Source: Lepiota brunneoincarnata
Lineage: Eukaryota > Basidiomycota > Agaricomycetes > Agaricales > Agaricaceae
Length of the DNA stretch: 64,000 nt
Assembly (NCBI GenBank): GCA_023014365.1
Contig: JAEBUN010000005.1
Span: 1,364,001 to 1,428,000 of the forward strand
Direction: 5' to 3'
Position 1 is the first letter of the stretch, and each line of letters opens with the position of its first letter. The position numbers were made by a program, and so were the translations under genes. The notes beneath the pieces are model-generated. The model was not told where the DNA came from, did no database searches, and saw only the letters and a program-made list of their open reading frames with translations. Below are positions 1 to 10,610 of the stretch, one piece after another.

Positions 1-1261
1 TACAACCTTCCCTTGTCGACAATGGGTTTCTTGGCCGGTGACGCAGAGCCTGCAGTGTCGGGCGGGAGCGTGATTATCGGGCAACTCAAAAAATCCATCC
101 TATAAATGCCAGAGCTGTTGACGGGTATCGGCGCAAGAGGATTTACGAAGATAACTTGGATATGGAGGAATTATTAGCATTCCTGGGTTTCGAGGAGGTA
201 GACGCACCCATTACAACACCGTCGTACCGTAGAAAAACCTGATTCACCTCAATAACGCAGTCATCATTTCGCGAGTCCCATTCGTCTTGCTTTCGGTCAT
301 CGTTTTGGGCGATGGTGGGGACTGCGAGGTCCATAGGATCGAAAGGCGCATTTTGAGTCGTTGATGCGGTACATTGGCGTAATCGCGCTGCAACAAATAT
401 GGGAAACTCGGCTAAGGACATTAGCCCTGCGAGAGACATTGATAGGTAAAGTGGTAATATTACCATTATAGCTGATACCAATCGTAGCGTCGACACACAA
501 CTTGATGAGATCAGGTGGGTCTTCATCGGGGATCGGCTGATTCACTCGCAACATATTAGTCACACCCAACGGGCATTTCAATATCTGTAGGCTTTGCAAG
601 TAAAACTGATAGTAGCAGATATGAACGCGGTAGTCTTGTGTAACAAGAATCAGAGTCGGGCCCGAGGTTGGTAAGGTAAAACCTCTCGGAGGAAGACGAT
701 GGGGCGATCCAGAGCTGTTGATTGTCCACTGGAAATGTTAGGATCGGCCGTGAAATATGTATCTGTTGCCACTCACCTCGCGAGGGGCACCCAACCAGCT
801 CGCAGCTACAGGAGCTGTTTGAGGAGGAAACGTCCACCATTCTTGAACAGTCCAATTGTCTACCTGTGGACCTCTCTTCCACAGACAGCCCGTTCCTTCT
901 CCACTTGATTTGGGAAAGTATGCAAACAGCCAGTCGTCGCCTGGGGCAACCGAAATAATGGTTGGAGGTTCATAGACGTTTGAGGTCGAGGTGATAGGCT
1001 TTGGGGAAGGGAGAGCGAACTGCTTAGAGGATGAAAAGTGCCTCGCCGTTACTAGAGGTTGAGTGGGGTGGGCAGAAAATATGACTGAAGATTGGGACCA
1101 TTGCAACGGGCTAGGAAATTGAGAATTATGGGAGACCGAACAAAAGGCCGGACTGACCGGTGGGGGCGCTCTGTGAGTGGGTAAAAATCCCACCATCCTG
1201 AATGCCAGTGCGTCGATTCTTTTGCCTTTCCCTTTGACGGAGAAACTGAGGCAGGCTTCAT
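1..1261 (-). CDS. MED16: Mediator complex subunit 16 (partial, C-terminus beyond window)
   Basis: This gene encodes the N-terminal part of the Mediator tail subunit Med16/Sin4, which links gene-specific activators to RNA polymerase II. I start it at the ATG ending at 1261. A 47-nt intron (1111-1157) then joins GWWDFYPLTERPHR to PLQWSQSSVIFSAHPTQP, and the frame continues through ISVAPGDDWLFAYFP and GCLWKRGPQVDNWTVQEWW. A further intron near 742-790 leads to a run ending in LIKLCVDATIG. The GWWDF opening and the 'APGDDWLFAYFP...GCLWKRGPQ' block are typical of basidiomycete Med16 N-terminal propellers. A longer start at 1298 exists but reads through the intron and loses GWWDF. The C-terminal part lies left of base 1. 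The gene is divergent from the PSMG3-like gene, with 114 bp between starts. Family assignment is from memory of conserved blocks and is fairly sure. Confidence 0.75.
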
Positions 1262-1375
1262 GATAGATTGTCAAGTGCAATGAGCCAACAGAAGACAAAT
1301 TGTGCTATCACGTGGTTATCATGATAAACACAGACTTGCTCGAAATAGTATTTGATTGCGAGTACCTACACACCA

Positions 1376-1880
1376 ATGCACCAACACCAAAACCAAGTTA
1401 TCAATGGCATCGAGACTGATGTCGTGGTACAAAGATTCAGCGACCGTACTTTGGTCCTTGTGACTCAGTTGGGTAAAGTTGGCAATTTGGTCCTCCTCTT
1501 CCACATAGACAAATATGGACTGGTCCTGACAAGTTTATTGTGAAAAGATACAAGCCAGCATACCACCCACAACGACCCTTCCGCCGCCATCCCTTGTTCC
1601 AGGACAACTCCCACCACCATCTCCTGCGATTCAACTAACGAACTTGCTTGGGAGCGCATCCCCAGAGCATACCCAAACATTGCACTCGTTATATGTCGCA
1701 CAAATCGCTACACTTGTCTGGATCTCAGAGGGGCCGGCTGGCCTTGACACTGGAAGAAAAGGGGTGATAGTCGGGTTGGCTCTACGGAAGCTTGAAGAGG
1801 ACGGGGAGCGGGAGAGAGCTACATTTCGTGGAGTCATGGACATAGTTCAGGGCATGTTAAGGCAGCCTCCTATGATGTGA
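1376..1880 (+). CDS. PSMG3: Proteasome assembly chaperone 3-like protein
   Basis: The protein resembles PSMG3/PAC3, a small chaperone that pairs with PAC4 (yeast Poc3/Poc4) to build the 20S proteasome alpha ring. Exon 1 starts MHQHQNQVINGIETDVVVQR and continues FSDRTLVLVTQLGKVGNL, matching the family pattern 'G..T.VV...F....LVVVTQ.GK.GTL'. Exon 2 (from about 1548) reads QASIPPTTTLPPPS..., then LTNLLGSASPEHTQTLHSLY and VAQIATLVWIS, and ends in a helix containing RGVMDIVQGML, as expected for the family C-terminus. The intron (about 1490-1547) has a weak donor, so its exact edge is uncertain. The length, roughly 150 residues, fits the family. The gene shares a short divergent promoter with MED16 and ends 26 bp from the convergent NCE101-like gene. 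The sequence match is read by eye. Confidence 0.7.
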
Positions 1881-1906
1881 CCTTTATTCTAGATATCTGA
1901 AGTATC

Positions 1907-2169
1907 TTATTCTTCCCCAGCGTCGAGTGCGAGGAGCTCCTCTCTATGCTGACGCTGACGTTTGTCCCACTTCCATTGAATGAGCTCAGTCAACCGCTGG
2001 CCGGGGGGAGGAGCTGTGCGTGGATGGGTTTCGTGAAGGTGGTAGGCCAATATTCCGGTGAAGACGCCCAGAAGGGGGTCAAGGGCGCTCGGATGGAATG
2101 TCAGGTATGACTCGGGTCATGAACGACGTAGAGTACATACCGGTGTAGAAGAGCGGGGGACGGAGACAT
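1907..2169 (-). CDS. NCE101: NCE101-family small membrane protein
   Basis: This two-exon gene encodes about 69 residues. Exon 1 is MSPSPALLHR. After a 53-nt intron (2088-2140, donor GTATGT, branch-like CTGAC, acceptor GAG), exon 2 reads ALDPLLGVFTGILAYHLHET, a proline-rich turn, then LTELIQWKWDKRQRQHREEL and an acidic tail. One hydrophobic segment preceded by 'DPL' and a 'L.EL..WKW' motif are the hallmarks of the fungal Nce101 family, named for non-classical export in yeast; the biochemical role is not established. The gene sits between PSMG3 (convergent) and NAA25 (divergent, 124 bp between starts). Splicing restores an open frame where genomic reading gives a stop, which supports it being real. 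Confidence 0.72.
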
Positions 2170-2293
2170 GATGGTCGTCAAAGAGTTCAGGGGTGCTGCA
2201 GGAAATTTGAAAGTGGTCGCGTCTGATCGGGTGACGGCGTCTCTCTCGGCTCTTCATCCGACCGTATCCTTCAACAGTCCCATTCCACTTTTC

Positions 2294-5200
2294 ATGTCAG
2301 CTGCAGCTCTCGACCGTCAGATCCGTCCTGTCTATGGTCAGTCGACGCGTGCTTCCCACGACTTCCTCTCTGTTCACCTTTGACTCCAGACGCTCTCGAC
2401 ACCGGGTCCAACAAGTCGGCAATAGTGACCTGCAATAAGCTGCTCAAAAAGTATCCTCAGAATGAACTAATCAAGGTGCCTCTCGTTCCCGCTCCTCTAG
2501 TATCCACTGACCTGGACCCCCTAGGCTTTGAAGGCCCTCGCGCTTGTGCGATCACAAAAAGTAGAAGAGTCTCTTGTCCTATGTGATGAGGTCCTGGGGA
2601 CAAAGCCGACAAGTGATGCGGTGCTCACCGCCATGATGCATGTCCTGAGAGGCTTAGGGCGACGTATGTACACTCCCATTCCGATACTCGGACCTCAACC
2701 GAGTTGATTCGCAGACAAGGACATGGTCAAGATGTTTGAAGAGGCATACAAACAACAGCCTCTCAATGAAGAACTGGGAGTCCAGACATTCTTTGCCAAC
2801 GTTCGTGCAGGACAATGGAAGTCCGCACAACTGGTCCGTCCTCTTAAATAACCCATCCCACAGTCAACCTGAACCACGTTTTCTAGATTGCTACTCGCAT
2901 GAACAAACAGTTTCAGGACGAACGATATTTGTACTGGACCGTCATTAGTGCAGTCCTTCAGGTATTAAGCCATCATCTGCGTTACTCTTCTGAAATCTCA
3001 ATCCACATTTAGGCCAATGACCCCACGACGCCGATAGAGATGCGGACCATTCTGTACAAGCTTGCGCACCGTCTTGTCATTTCCTCACCAACGCCATCTT
3101 ATGTCAACGCCGACCGTTTCTACCTCCACCTCTTGATCCTGCTAAAACTCGATCTCATCGACGACGCTCACAAATTACTCGACAGTCAGGTTGGCCGCAG
3201 TATTTGTTCAACCAATCTCTCGTGCAACGAGCTTAGGCGACAAGTTTGGAAATTGAAAGGGTTGGTCAAAGAAGAGGGGGAGCTGGCCAAAAGTCTTATC
3301 ACAGAGAAAAAGTAAGCCGGCTTCATGGACTCTATACTGCTTGCAGTAACTCATTTGGCTTTTCTAGTGACCGTAACTGGCTGGAGTTCCTCTCCCTTCT
3401 GGATGCCACTTTTGTAGACCTCAATGCCGGGGAAGGCGAGCCTTCGGAAGAGGCTGTCAGTACCACTCGCACAAAGGCAGAAGAAACCAAAGACCTTCTC
3501 CTTCAAGTCGTAGAAAGGGATGGGACAAAGGACCGCTCTGCTCTGCTCGCCCTTTTAGAGCTTGAAAAGCGCGCTTGTATTCATGGCCTTGCCAATGGTA
3601 GCCATTCGCTCATTCTACTCCAACATTCCGCTCATAACTTTACAGACAAAACCGGGCTCATACATCTTCTTAAGGACTATTTTGAAAAGATCGGCGATAA
3701 AGCATGCTGTTATGAAGACCTTAAGCCGTACATTGACCTTGAGAGCGATGAGCTGGCTCATTGGACTGCTTTCCTAGATGCTATTTCACCTTCATTTGTG
3801 TGTGAGCCCTGCAGTCATACACGAGCTCTTGCTGACTCCGCTGTCGGAAGTCGACAGAAAAGGAACTACGGCGGCTCATAAACGTCTGTAAACTGAGGCG
3901 CTACAACCTACCAGCTTCAGAAATAACGATTGAAGGAGAAACCGCTCGAGCTGCTCTATACACGGAGAACTACTTAAAGGGCCTGAAGTTTGGCACGGGC
4001 CTCCCGAGCACCGAGCTTCAGCCTGCAGATGACTTGGCTCTCTTAGCTGCCGCCAGCTATGTGAGCTTGTGGAAACTGACACAGGATTACGGATATCTTT
4101 TTTCAACAGCAGCTCTTCTGGAGCATGCTCTAACAAAAAGCAAACAATCGTTCCTGGCACGCTTGATACTTATCCGCATCTATCGTTTGCTTGGTATGTC
4201 TCTTGTATTCAACATAAGATTGTACAACCGACTCCCAACTAGGGGCGCCTAGCCAGGCTCTTGAGCATTACCACGCACTGCGCATCAAGCAAGTGCAGAA
4301 TGACACCCTCTCGCACTTCGTTTTGTCGCGTTCATCCACGTTCTCCCTTGCTGCTACCGGCGATCTCACCTTCGCGACGGAGTGCTTAGAGTCAACGCAA
4401 ATTTACCTGAGCAATTCTCAAGAGGTAAGCTCTTGTCAGATAGGTGCCAACATTAGCTAATTACACCCGCTCAGACGGGTGATTTTATCATTCGGGCCTT
4501 TACAGCGGAGAAATATTCTCAGGTAGAATGACGATTCCGGGTGAAAATCTCGATTCATTGATGCATGGCTCAGATTCCCGAGTTCATCACTTTCGAGGAC
4601 CGGCTAGAAAACTCATTACAACGCGATCTTGTTAAGATGGAACATCTCCGCATGCGTCTCTCTCATGAGAATATTACCTCCGACATCATTGATATGGAAC
4701 TCATCGAGTTAAAATTCATCTTTGACAGAGGCAAGTTGAATTTATCGATATCACAAGAGCACGTATTGATACTACGATAGTTCATCATGATAACCGGGAC
4801 ACTGCAATCCTGTCTAATTATCAACCAAAATCCTCTGCTGATCTGAACAAGCAAACGCTGCTCTTTAATATTTATGAAGGAGTACGTGCTCAAACTGGCT
4901 GGCTACACAGAAGTTGACGACCTTTGCCCGTTCCACACCTCAGTTCGCTTGGCTCCGCACTTTCCTCAAAATTTATATCCGTGCTCTGCAACAAAGCAGC
5001 GACCTGGACGATACCGTGGAGGAGAAGTTGCTGATCGGAGACCGACCTAAGCAACGACTTGACCTTCCTTCTGGCGTCAAGCTCAAAGATCGCATTCGCG
5101 AGCGCTCAGAAACAGATCTTAAAGAGGTAAAGGAAAGCCCTTTCTAAGTTCGATCGCTAATATTCTGATTCTGGTATTCAAAGGTCACCCGAGATGAAAT

Positions 5201-6074
5201 ATTGCTAGTCGAGTTTGCTTCTGCACTTGCTGATTGGCTGGAACCCTATCATGATTACACTCGACCTCCTCCTGCAGTTGTTTTAGCTGAGGCAGCAAAG
5301 CAGACAGAGCTCAAGACTGGACACCCTTTGAAGGGTATCGACATTCCCCCACTGAATGGGAACGGCCATAAGAAAGACGAAGAACCTCCCGCCTTCGTTG
5401 AGCCACCCGAGATTATCACTCGCTTTTTTGATGGTGAGTACCCGACCGCCCACGATCTTCCAACGTATTAACCACCATGTTTAGACATGAAAGTTCGGTT
5501 CCATGAAGTCAAGGACGCAACTTCACCAGCAGAAGCCCTCCATGTAGCCACACTTGCACAAGAGGTCGTCCAATTTCTATGTGCTATATTCATGGCAATG
5601 TAGCTAACCCAACAATAAAGGCATTCCTCATACTGGTTACTGAAACTCTCAGGTTCAAGAATCCACCAGTTGTCAAAGTAAATAAGCTGGGCATGGTGGG
5701 TCTTGTTGATACATAAACTGGGATAATTGTTTAATTAGCCTATGCACAGCTTGTCACAAGCTTCAAGAACATTCGTACAGCTGCCATCTCTAACTTGAAG
5801 GATATCTCTGCGGATCTTATTAAACGCAGCGAGGGCGAAGGTACTAGCGAGGCTCGCAAGGCATTCGTTGAGAAGTGCTCTCGTATCGTTGATGCTGGTG
5901 TAAGTCATTCTCGTACATTGCCTTTTCGTTATAAATCACCGAAGCGGACTATTATAGATTGATCACGATTTTGTTTTGAGCATTGCCAAGAAGGAAACGG
6001 ATTCAAGGAAAAAGGTTCTTGAAGGAATTGCGAAAGGGATTACCCGCATTTGCGCAAATTACGCTGCTTACTAG
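2294..6074 (+). CDS. NAA25: NatB N-terminal acetyltransferase auxiliary subunit (Naa25/Mdm20)
   Basis: Naa25/Mdm20 is the ribosome-anchoring, TPR-rich partner of Naa20; together they acetylate N-termini beginning Met-Asp, Met-Glu or Met-Asn. The start is MSAAALDRQIRPVYDALDTG across the first intron, matching the family opening 'R.LRPIYD.LD.GN.K.A'. Further exons give AIVTCNKLLKKYPQNELIKA, then WKSAQLVATRMNKQFQDERY and LYWTVISAVLQANDP, followed by TPR-like helices. Later blocks include FARSTPQFAWLRTFLKIYIR, LVEFASALADWLEPYHDYTR and, at the end, KKVLEGIAKGITRICANYAA. At least a dozen introns are needed. The stop is at 6072-6074. Length and the helical-repeat character fit the family. Confidence 0.88.
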
Positions 6075-6176
6075 ATCTCACTGTAGACGCTCACCCTGCA
6101 TGTCTTTCCCATAATTATTAATACCACCCAACTCCTACAAGTATCCTCCCGCCTAGTTGAACGCTGAAGTGTCTGG

Positions 6177-6210
6177 GCGCGTGATGTCACAGCCATATGG
6201 AGCCACGCGT
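6177..6210 (+). promoter_or_regulatory. MluI cell-cycle box and CRE-like element upstream of RFA2
   Basis: GCGCGTGATGTCACAG lies at 6177-6192 and a perfect MluI box ACGCGT at 6205-6210, 72-105 bp before the RFA2 start codon. ACGCGT is the classical binding site of the MBF factor that drives G1/S genes in fungi, and RPA genes are known MBF targets in yeasts. The 16-mer recurs with two substitutions in front of ORC1. Function here is inferred from motif and context only. Confidence 0.55.
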
Positions 6211-6281
6211 TGTTGCGCGTCCTGTCACACACAATATAAGATTGTTCCGCTCCTCTATCACCCACCCAGATTTGAGCCGAG

Positions 6282-7406
6282 ATGTCGCAGTGTAAGAGGC
6301 AATCCCTGAAATGTTGTCGCCTTGATATTGACCATCCATTTTTCACAGATGAGTCGCCATATTATTCTGGCGGAGGTGGTGGTGGTTTCCTGCAAAGCGG
6401 TTCGCAACCGAGTCCCGGAGGAGGCCAGGCGAGCATATTACCCTCGCCCAAGGCAATAAACTAAATACTTGATAGAGGAGCGAAGCCGCGATGTCAGTAA
6501 GGCCTATAACTGCTGCCCAGTTCCTGAAAGCAACGCAATCACATGGCGACGGTCCGTGGTCCTTGGAAACTTATGAGATTGGGCATGTACGTGGTAGCCC
6601 GAAAGGAATGTTTCATCACTAATTGGGCGAATATTAGGTTACAACGGTGGGGCAGGTGATTTCGATTCAACAGCAGACGACCAACCATACCTATTTCATC
6701 GATGACGGGACCGGGTGTATTGAAGCAAAACATTGGGTCGGGTCGGTGGCGAATGCAGAGGCCGAGATGGAAAAATGGAAGGGGATTGAGTGGGTAGCTC
6801 TTTTTCTTGTCGCATGAGGTTAACCTTCGTGCTCTTTTAGAGAGGGGACCTATGTCCGATTGAGTGGGTTCATGAAGTCGTTTTCGAACAAGAAATATAT
6901 CAATGCCTCGTACATGCGGCCTATTGAGGATTTTAACGAGATTTACTTCCATTTATTGGAGTGCATTACAGTGACGCTGACTCTGGAACGTGGTCCTGTG
7001 AGTAAACTAGTTCCCTTGGCTATTGTTGGAGGCGCTGAATCTATACGATAGCCTTATGGCTCCGGGGGCGGGGAGCGAAAGGGTACAAGTGGTTCATCAG
7101 CCTATCAGCTTGGTAGCAATGTTATGGACACTCGAGATGAATATTCCGACCTGCCGGCTTTCCAACAACAAATTGTCAGGTTTATCCTCGCCGAGAATAA
7201 TAGAGAAGGAGTTCACGTCGGCTTGATTGCCCGGGCGATTGGTAAAGATGCAGATGCAGAACAAATCAGGTTCGTGGGCCTTGTTGTAGCTTCTGGAAAT
7301 GCTGATGGTTAAGCCGCTCCGAATTAGCGCTGCTCTGGATGCCCTCCTGGACAGTGGTATCCTATACAATACTATTGATGACTCCCACTTTACGGTGTCC
7401 CGGTAG
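6282..7406 (+). CDS. RFA2: Replication protein A 32-kDa subunit
   Basis: RPA2 is the middle subunit of the heterotrimeric single-strand DNA-binding protein used in replication, repair and recombination. A tiny first exon (ATG TCG CAG T) splices to give MSQYESPYYSGGGGGGF, the usual Ser/Gly-rich phospho-regulatory N-terminus. The OB fold follows: SVRPITAAQFLKA, then TTVGQVISIQQQTTNHTYFI and DDGTGCIEAKHWV, then GTYVRLSGFMKSFSNKKYIN. The C-terminal winged helix is DLPAFQQQIVRFILAENNRE through LYNTIDDSHFTVSR. The second intron (6429-6475, 47 nt) appears to be GC-AG with donor CAG|GCGAGC; no GT donor keeps the frame. A close paralog follows 140 bp downstream. MCB sites upstream suggest S-phase expression. 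Confidence 0.9.
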
Positions 7407-7546
7407 ATTAAGCTTTGATGCACTATGGAAGAGTGATACTTACTTAATGCTCGGGCGGTTGCTGTATTCACGGTTGAGCGGCCTTGGTATCATTTAACAG
7501 CTTTGCTGAGTTTGATTATGAACACCTTTCCTTCCACCCCCGGCCC

Positions 7547-9135
7547 ATGGTTGACCCTGAATCACCGTATTACAAGGTTGGTGGCCCAAGGTCATGGTCC
7601 GACTTGCCTCAATAACTTATCCCACGCCCTTGCATTATTCACAATTCGCGTTCACCTTTGGTTAGGCCGATGGGAAGCGCTCAACGAACTTCGGGAACGG
7701 CCTGCGCCACGTTACTATAAGACAGATCCTACGGGCTACTCATGTTTCGACTAAATTCGAGATTGAGAATCAGGAAACTGGATTTGTAGGCCCTCACCTT
7801 CCTTCCCGTAAACATAGTTAACAGCTCTTCAATACGCCCAGGTGGCATTAATAGCAAATGTTTATGATGTCAATCACAAGGGAGGAAAACTGGAATTCGG
7901 CCTTGATGATGGTACAGGGAGAATCAAAGCTTATATGTGGGATCTCGAGGGGATAGATGCGGAGTGCGAACTTGCAGAGCACCAGTTGCAGTACGTGGCT
8001 GCTCTTCTCCACGAGCAGTCATTGATCCTGATAACAGGAACTTCTCGTATGTGCGAGCAATCGGGAAGGTATCAGAGTATCGCAGCATATACTCGATCCA
8101 CCTTCAGGGTGTCAGATTCGTGGAGGATCCCCACGAGATTTATCAACATCTACTGAGAGTTATGGTGGAGTCGCTCATTTTGAGACGTGGCCCCCCGGTC
8201 AATATCTCGTCTTTTCTCATTCCTACTTGGTTACTGATTCTCGTTGAAGGGTCGTGATGTGCTACAGTCTATGCCGCAGATACAGCAACCTTCTGAGGTC
8301 CTCTCTATGCAGTCCCTGCGAAGGGACCTCCCTAATCTAACTCACACCAACACCACTCAGCGAGTCCCCAGCCCTGCCCCTCAAACCCAACCTCCACTCG
8401 AGCATGTCCAGAAAACCGCCGAGCACATCTCTGGTGCCTCATTAATCTACTCCAAGCGATCACTCGAACGCATACCCCATTTTCAATCACTGCACGTCGA
8501 TGAACCACCAGTCAGGAGGAACTGCCGGATTGGTGGGGATTCTCCCACAATGGAGGCAATAGGCCTGCCAGATAATTCCTCCCTAATGCGACCTGAGCAA
8601 TATACCACTAATGAAGCTCTGCCTCCAAAGCGGCCACCCCGGTCCCCTGATAGACCGGTGACGGCCGCCGCTAGCAATATTCAATTTCAACAAACACTCT
8701 ATCCAGATATTGCGGATACGGGGCGCGGAGACGGTTCTTCCAGTTTGCCCAAGGATGTTACAATGGGCTCGGCGTTGGCGCCCACGGCACCTCCGGCCAA
8801 GCCACTGCAATCATTGAAGATATCCAATGAATCAGCTTTCTGCAGGCGTGATCCTTATTCCCATTTAACTAGCTTACAAAGAGACATTATTCTGACCATC
8901 CAGAATGCCTTATCGACCGCGGCGGAAGTTGAGAAAGGTGTTGCGCTTACAATGCTTGTCAAGACAATTGCGAGACGTCGACCGCAAATTACGGACCGCG
9001 AATTCCAGTGAGTGGATTCTGTGCTACGCTGGCGATGACGCCACTAAAAGGAAGACAAGGGACGCCTTCGATTTTTTGATTGATGAAGGATACATCTACA
9101 ACACCATTGATGACAATCACTATTCCTGTACATAA
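7547..9135 (+). CDS. Second RFA2-like protein (tandem diverged paralog)
   Basis: This gene repeats the RFA2 layout directly downstream but is strongly diverged. The N-terminus MVDPESPYY mirrors the first copy's ESPYY; the exact first exon is uncertain because the linker exons are poorly conserved. The OB-fold part reads QVALIANVYDVNHKGGKLEF, then GLDDGTGRIKAYMWD, and after an intron (GTACGT...AACAG) NFSYVRAIGKVSEYRSIYSI and HEIYQHLLRVM. A linker of about 200 residues, rich in Pro, Ser and Gln, separates it from the winged helix SHLTSLQRDIILTIQNALST ... FLIDEGYIYNTIDDNHYSCT, which aligns with the first copy's end. Several introns restore the frame without stops, so it looks expressed rather than dead. 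No ACGCGT lies in the 140 bp before it. It may be an RPA variant with specialised partners, comparable in concept to human RPA4, but that is inference. Confidence 0.75.
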
Positions 9136-9424
9136 CCTATATATTTCATTTCCTGGCTTATCTTCTGCTATACAATCCTGTCGTCCTCGACTCGTGCATA
9201 CAATCGCCGCGGACACACACTCACATTCTTTTAAACCATATTGTCAGAACGCCGAACTCCCAGGGCCTCGAGTTGCGGACGCCATTATGTCTGAGTCCAG
9301 GATATATAAAATAAGACCTCACTGGTATAGATTTCGTGAAGTAACTCGTCTTATAGTACTGCAAGTTCTCCCGCCCCAATTCTATATGTGGCCTACTTCT
9401 GACTCGCCTCTCCAACTCATTTCC

Positions 9425-10210
9425 AGCGGCAACTCTTGCATAGAATCATACTATGGAAAAACCTGATTCGAATAATCCATCGGGAATGAGATTTCTGGGG
9501 TTGACCTAGAACGAAGACGGCAGCCCAAATGGGTCGGCTGATTGATAACGAAACATTACCCCCATCCCAGATTTGAACCCACCAATTGCAGCCATCCCCT
9601 CTTAGCATGTAATCATGCTGAAGGAGGAGATACAATCGCTGGTATTCGTCGCCAGATTCAAGATTTCTTCCTACCCACGGTTGGACGGAAGCCGAAGTGG
9701 GTGCCGTGGAACGCGGATAATTCATTGTTCAGTGAGTACTTAGTTCTCAGAAGTGACTATTCGCATCGACCGAGGTCCCTTTTCCACCAGTAACATGGAT
9801 TGGAATCAATGATTGCACGTAGGTAGCGCGGGTACCTGAACCATCCATGTGTTCCCATTGACAAGTGAGGTCAAGGTTTGCGATTGATCCCTCCTCACAT
9901 ATCGAGCAGCTTTTCCAACTTCGGAAGGAATTATACGACGTGGGCGCTCGTAATTTCTTGTTTATCGATGTTCCCGCTATCCATTGCAGTCCCGCTGTTC
10001 GGGCTTTCTGCTTTCGTGCAACGCCTATGGCTTAGCGTTGGTCGTATTAGAACCACCCAACATGTACGATAAATCTAAGGCATCGACTGATAATTGGAAT
10101 AAATTGCCATCGAAAGTTTCGCGGTGGCGCATGGAGACATCACTGCCATGTCGTTTGCTTCGGCACCTGCGCTTTTGAGCTCTGCAACACCGGGTCCTAT
10201 GACATGAACT
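9425..10210 (+). pseudogene. GDSL/SGNH esterase (CE16-like) pseudogene
   Basis: Blocks of a secreted fungal carbohydrate esterase family 16 enzyme can be followed in order: a WVG motif, then HAEGGDTIAGIRRQIQDFFL, WVPWNADNSLF, TWIGINDC (the conserved 'GINDC' block III), HIEQLFQLRKELYDVGARNF with FLFIDVPAIHCSPAV, then PPNMYDKSKASTDNWNKL and FAVAHGDITAMSFASA. The copy is broken. An in-frame TGA lies at 9539-9541 directly after WVG. A one-base frameshift near 10110 separates WNKLPSK from FAVAHGD. The catalytic N-terminal GDS motif is not readable, and the C-terminal catalytic Asp-His region is missing. Intron-like gaps with GT-AG ends remain, so it decayed from an intron-containing gene, not from a retrocopy. 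An intact homolog is expected elsewhere in the genome. The stretch 9136-9424 before it holds nothing I can identify. Confidence 0.65.
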
Positions 10211-10610
10211 GCAAGGTTCAATGGTGGATATACACTGCATGTAGTGGTTGAGGTAAACAGGGTACACGTATTTTGAGGCGAATGAGCGTGCCAGTGGTAC
10301 AATGCTTGAGCGCAGCTGGAGGGACATGACGATGCCAGAGGTGAAGTACGGTGGGATTAAATCACAAGCAGTACTTGGTATCCAGAGGTAGCTACCTTTT
10401 CCTGGGCTGTGCGGATAAGTAAGTGGATCTAGAGCTATCCGAAAGAGGGAAGTCACAGCATCAATTCTCGTGGTGTTGGTGACCTCACCCCGTCCAGTGT
10501 CTGTGGTGGTAGTTACTCTACAGTCCTCTTATCTTACCGCAGCACCCATCTGCTGACTTCGTTCTTCGTTCTAACCTCTCCGTGACGGCCTTGTTTCAGG
10601 GACGACTTCT
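10211..10610. other. Intergenic, ATG2 promoter region
   Basis: No coding potential that I can support; the longest reading frames on either strand are short and unconserved in character. It contains the end of the esterase pseudogene's decay zone and a pyrimidine-rich stretch from about 10500 leading into the ATG2 start. Confidence 0.5.

Noticed and set aside
1052..1298. Longer MED16 start at 1298
   Set aside because: It reads in another frame through the first intron and loses the conserved GWWDF block.
9560..9590. tRNA-like T-loop (minus strand GGTTCAAATCTGGG)
   Set aside because: The flanking bases do not form a T-stem, and no acceptor or anticodon arm is found; the segment belongs to the esterase pseudogene.
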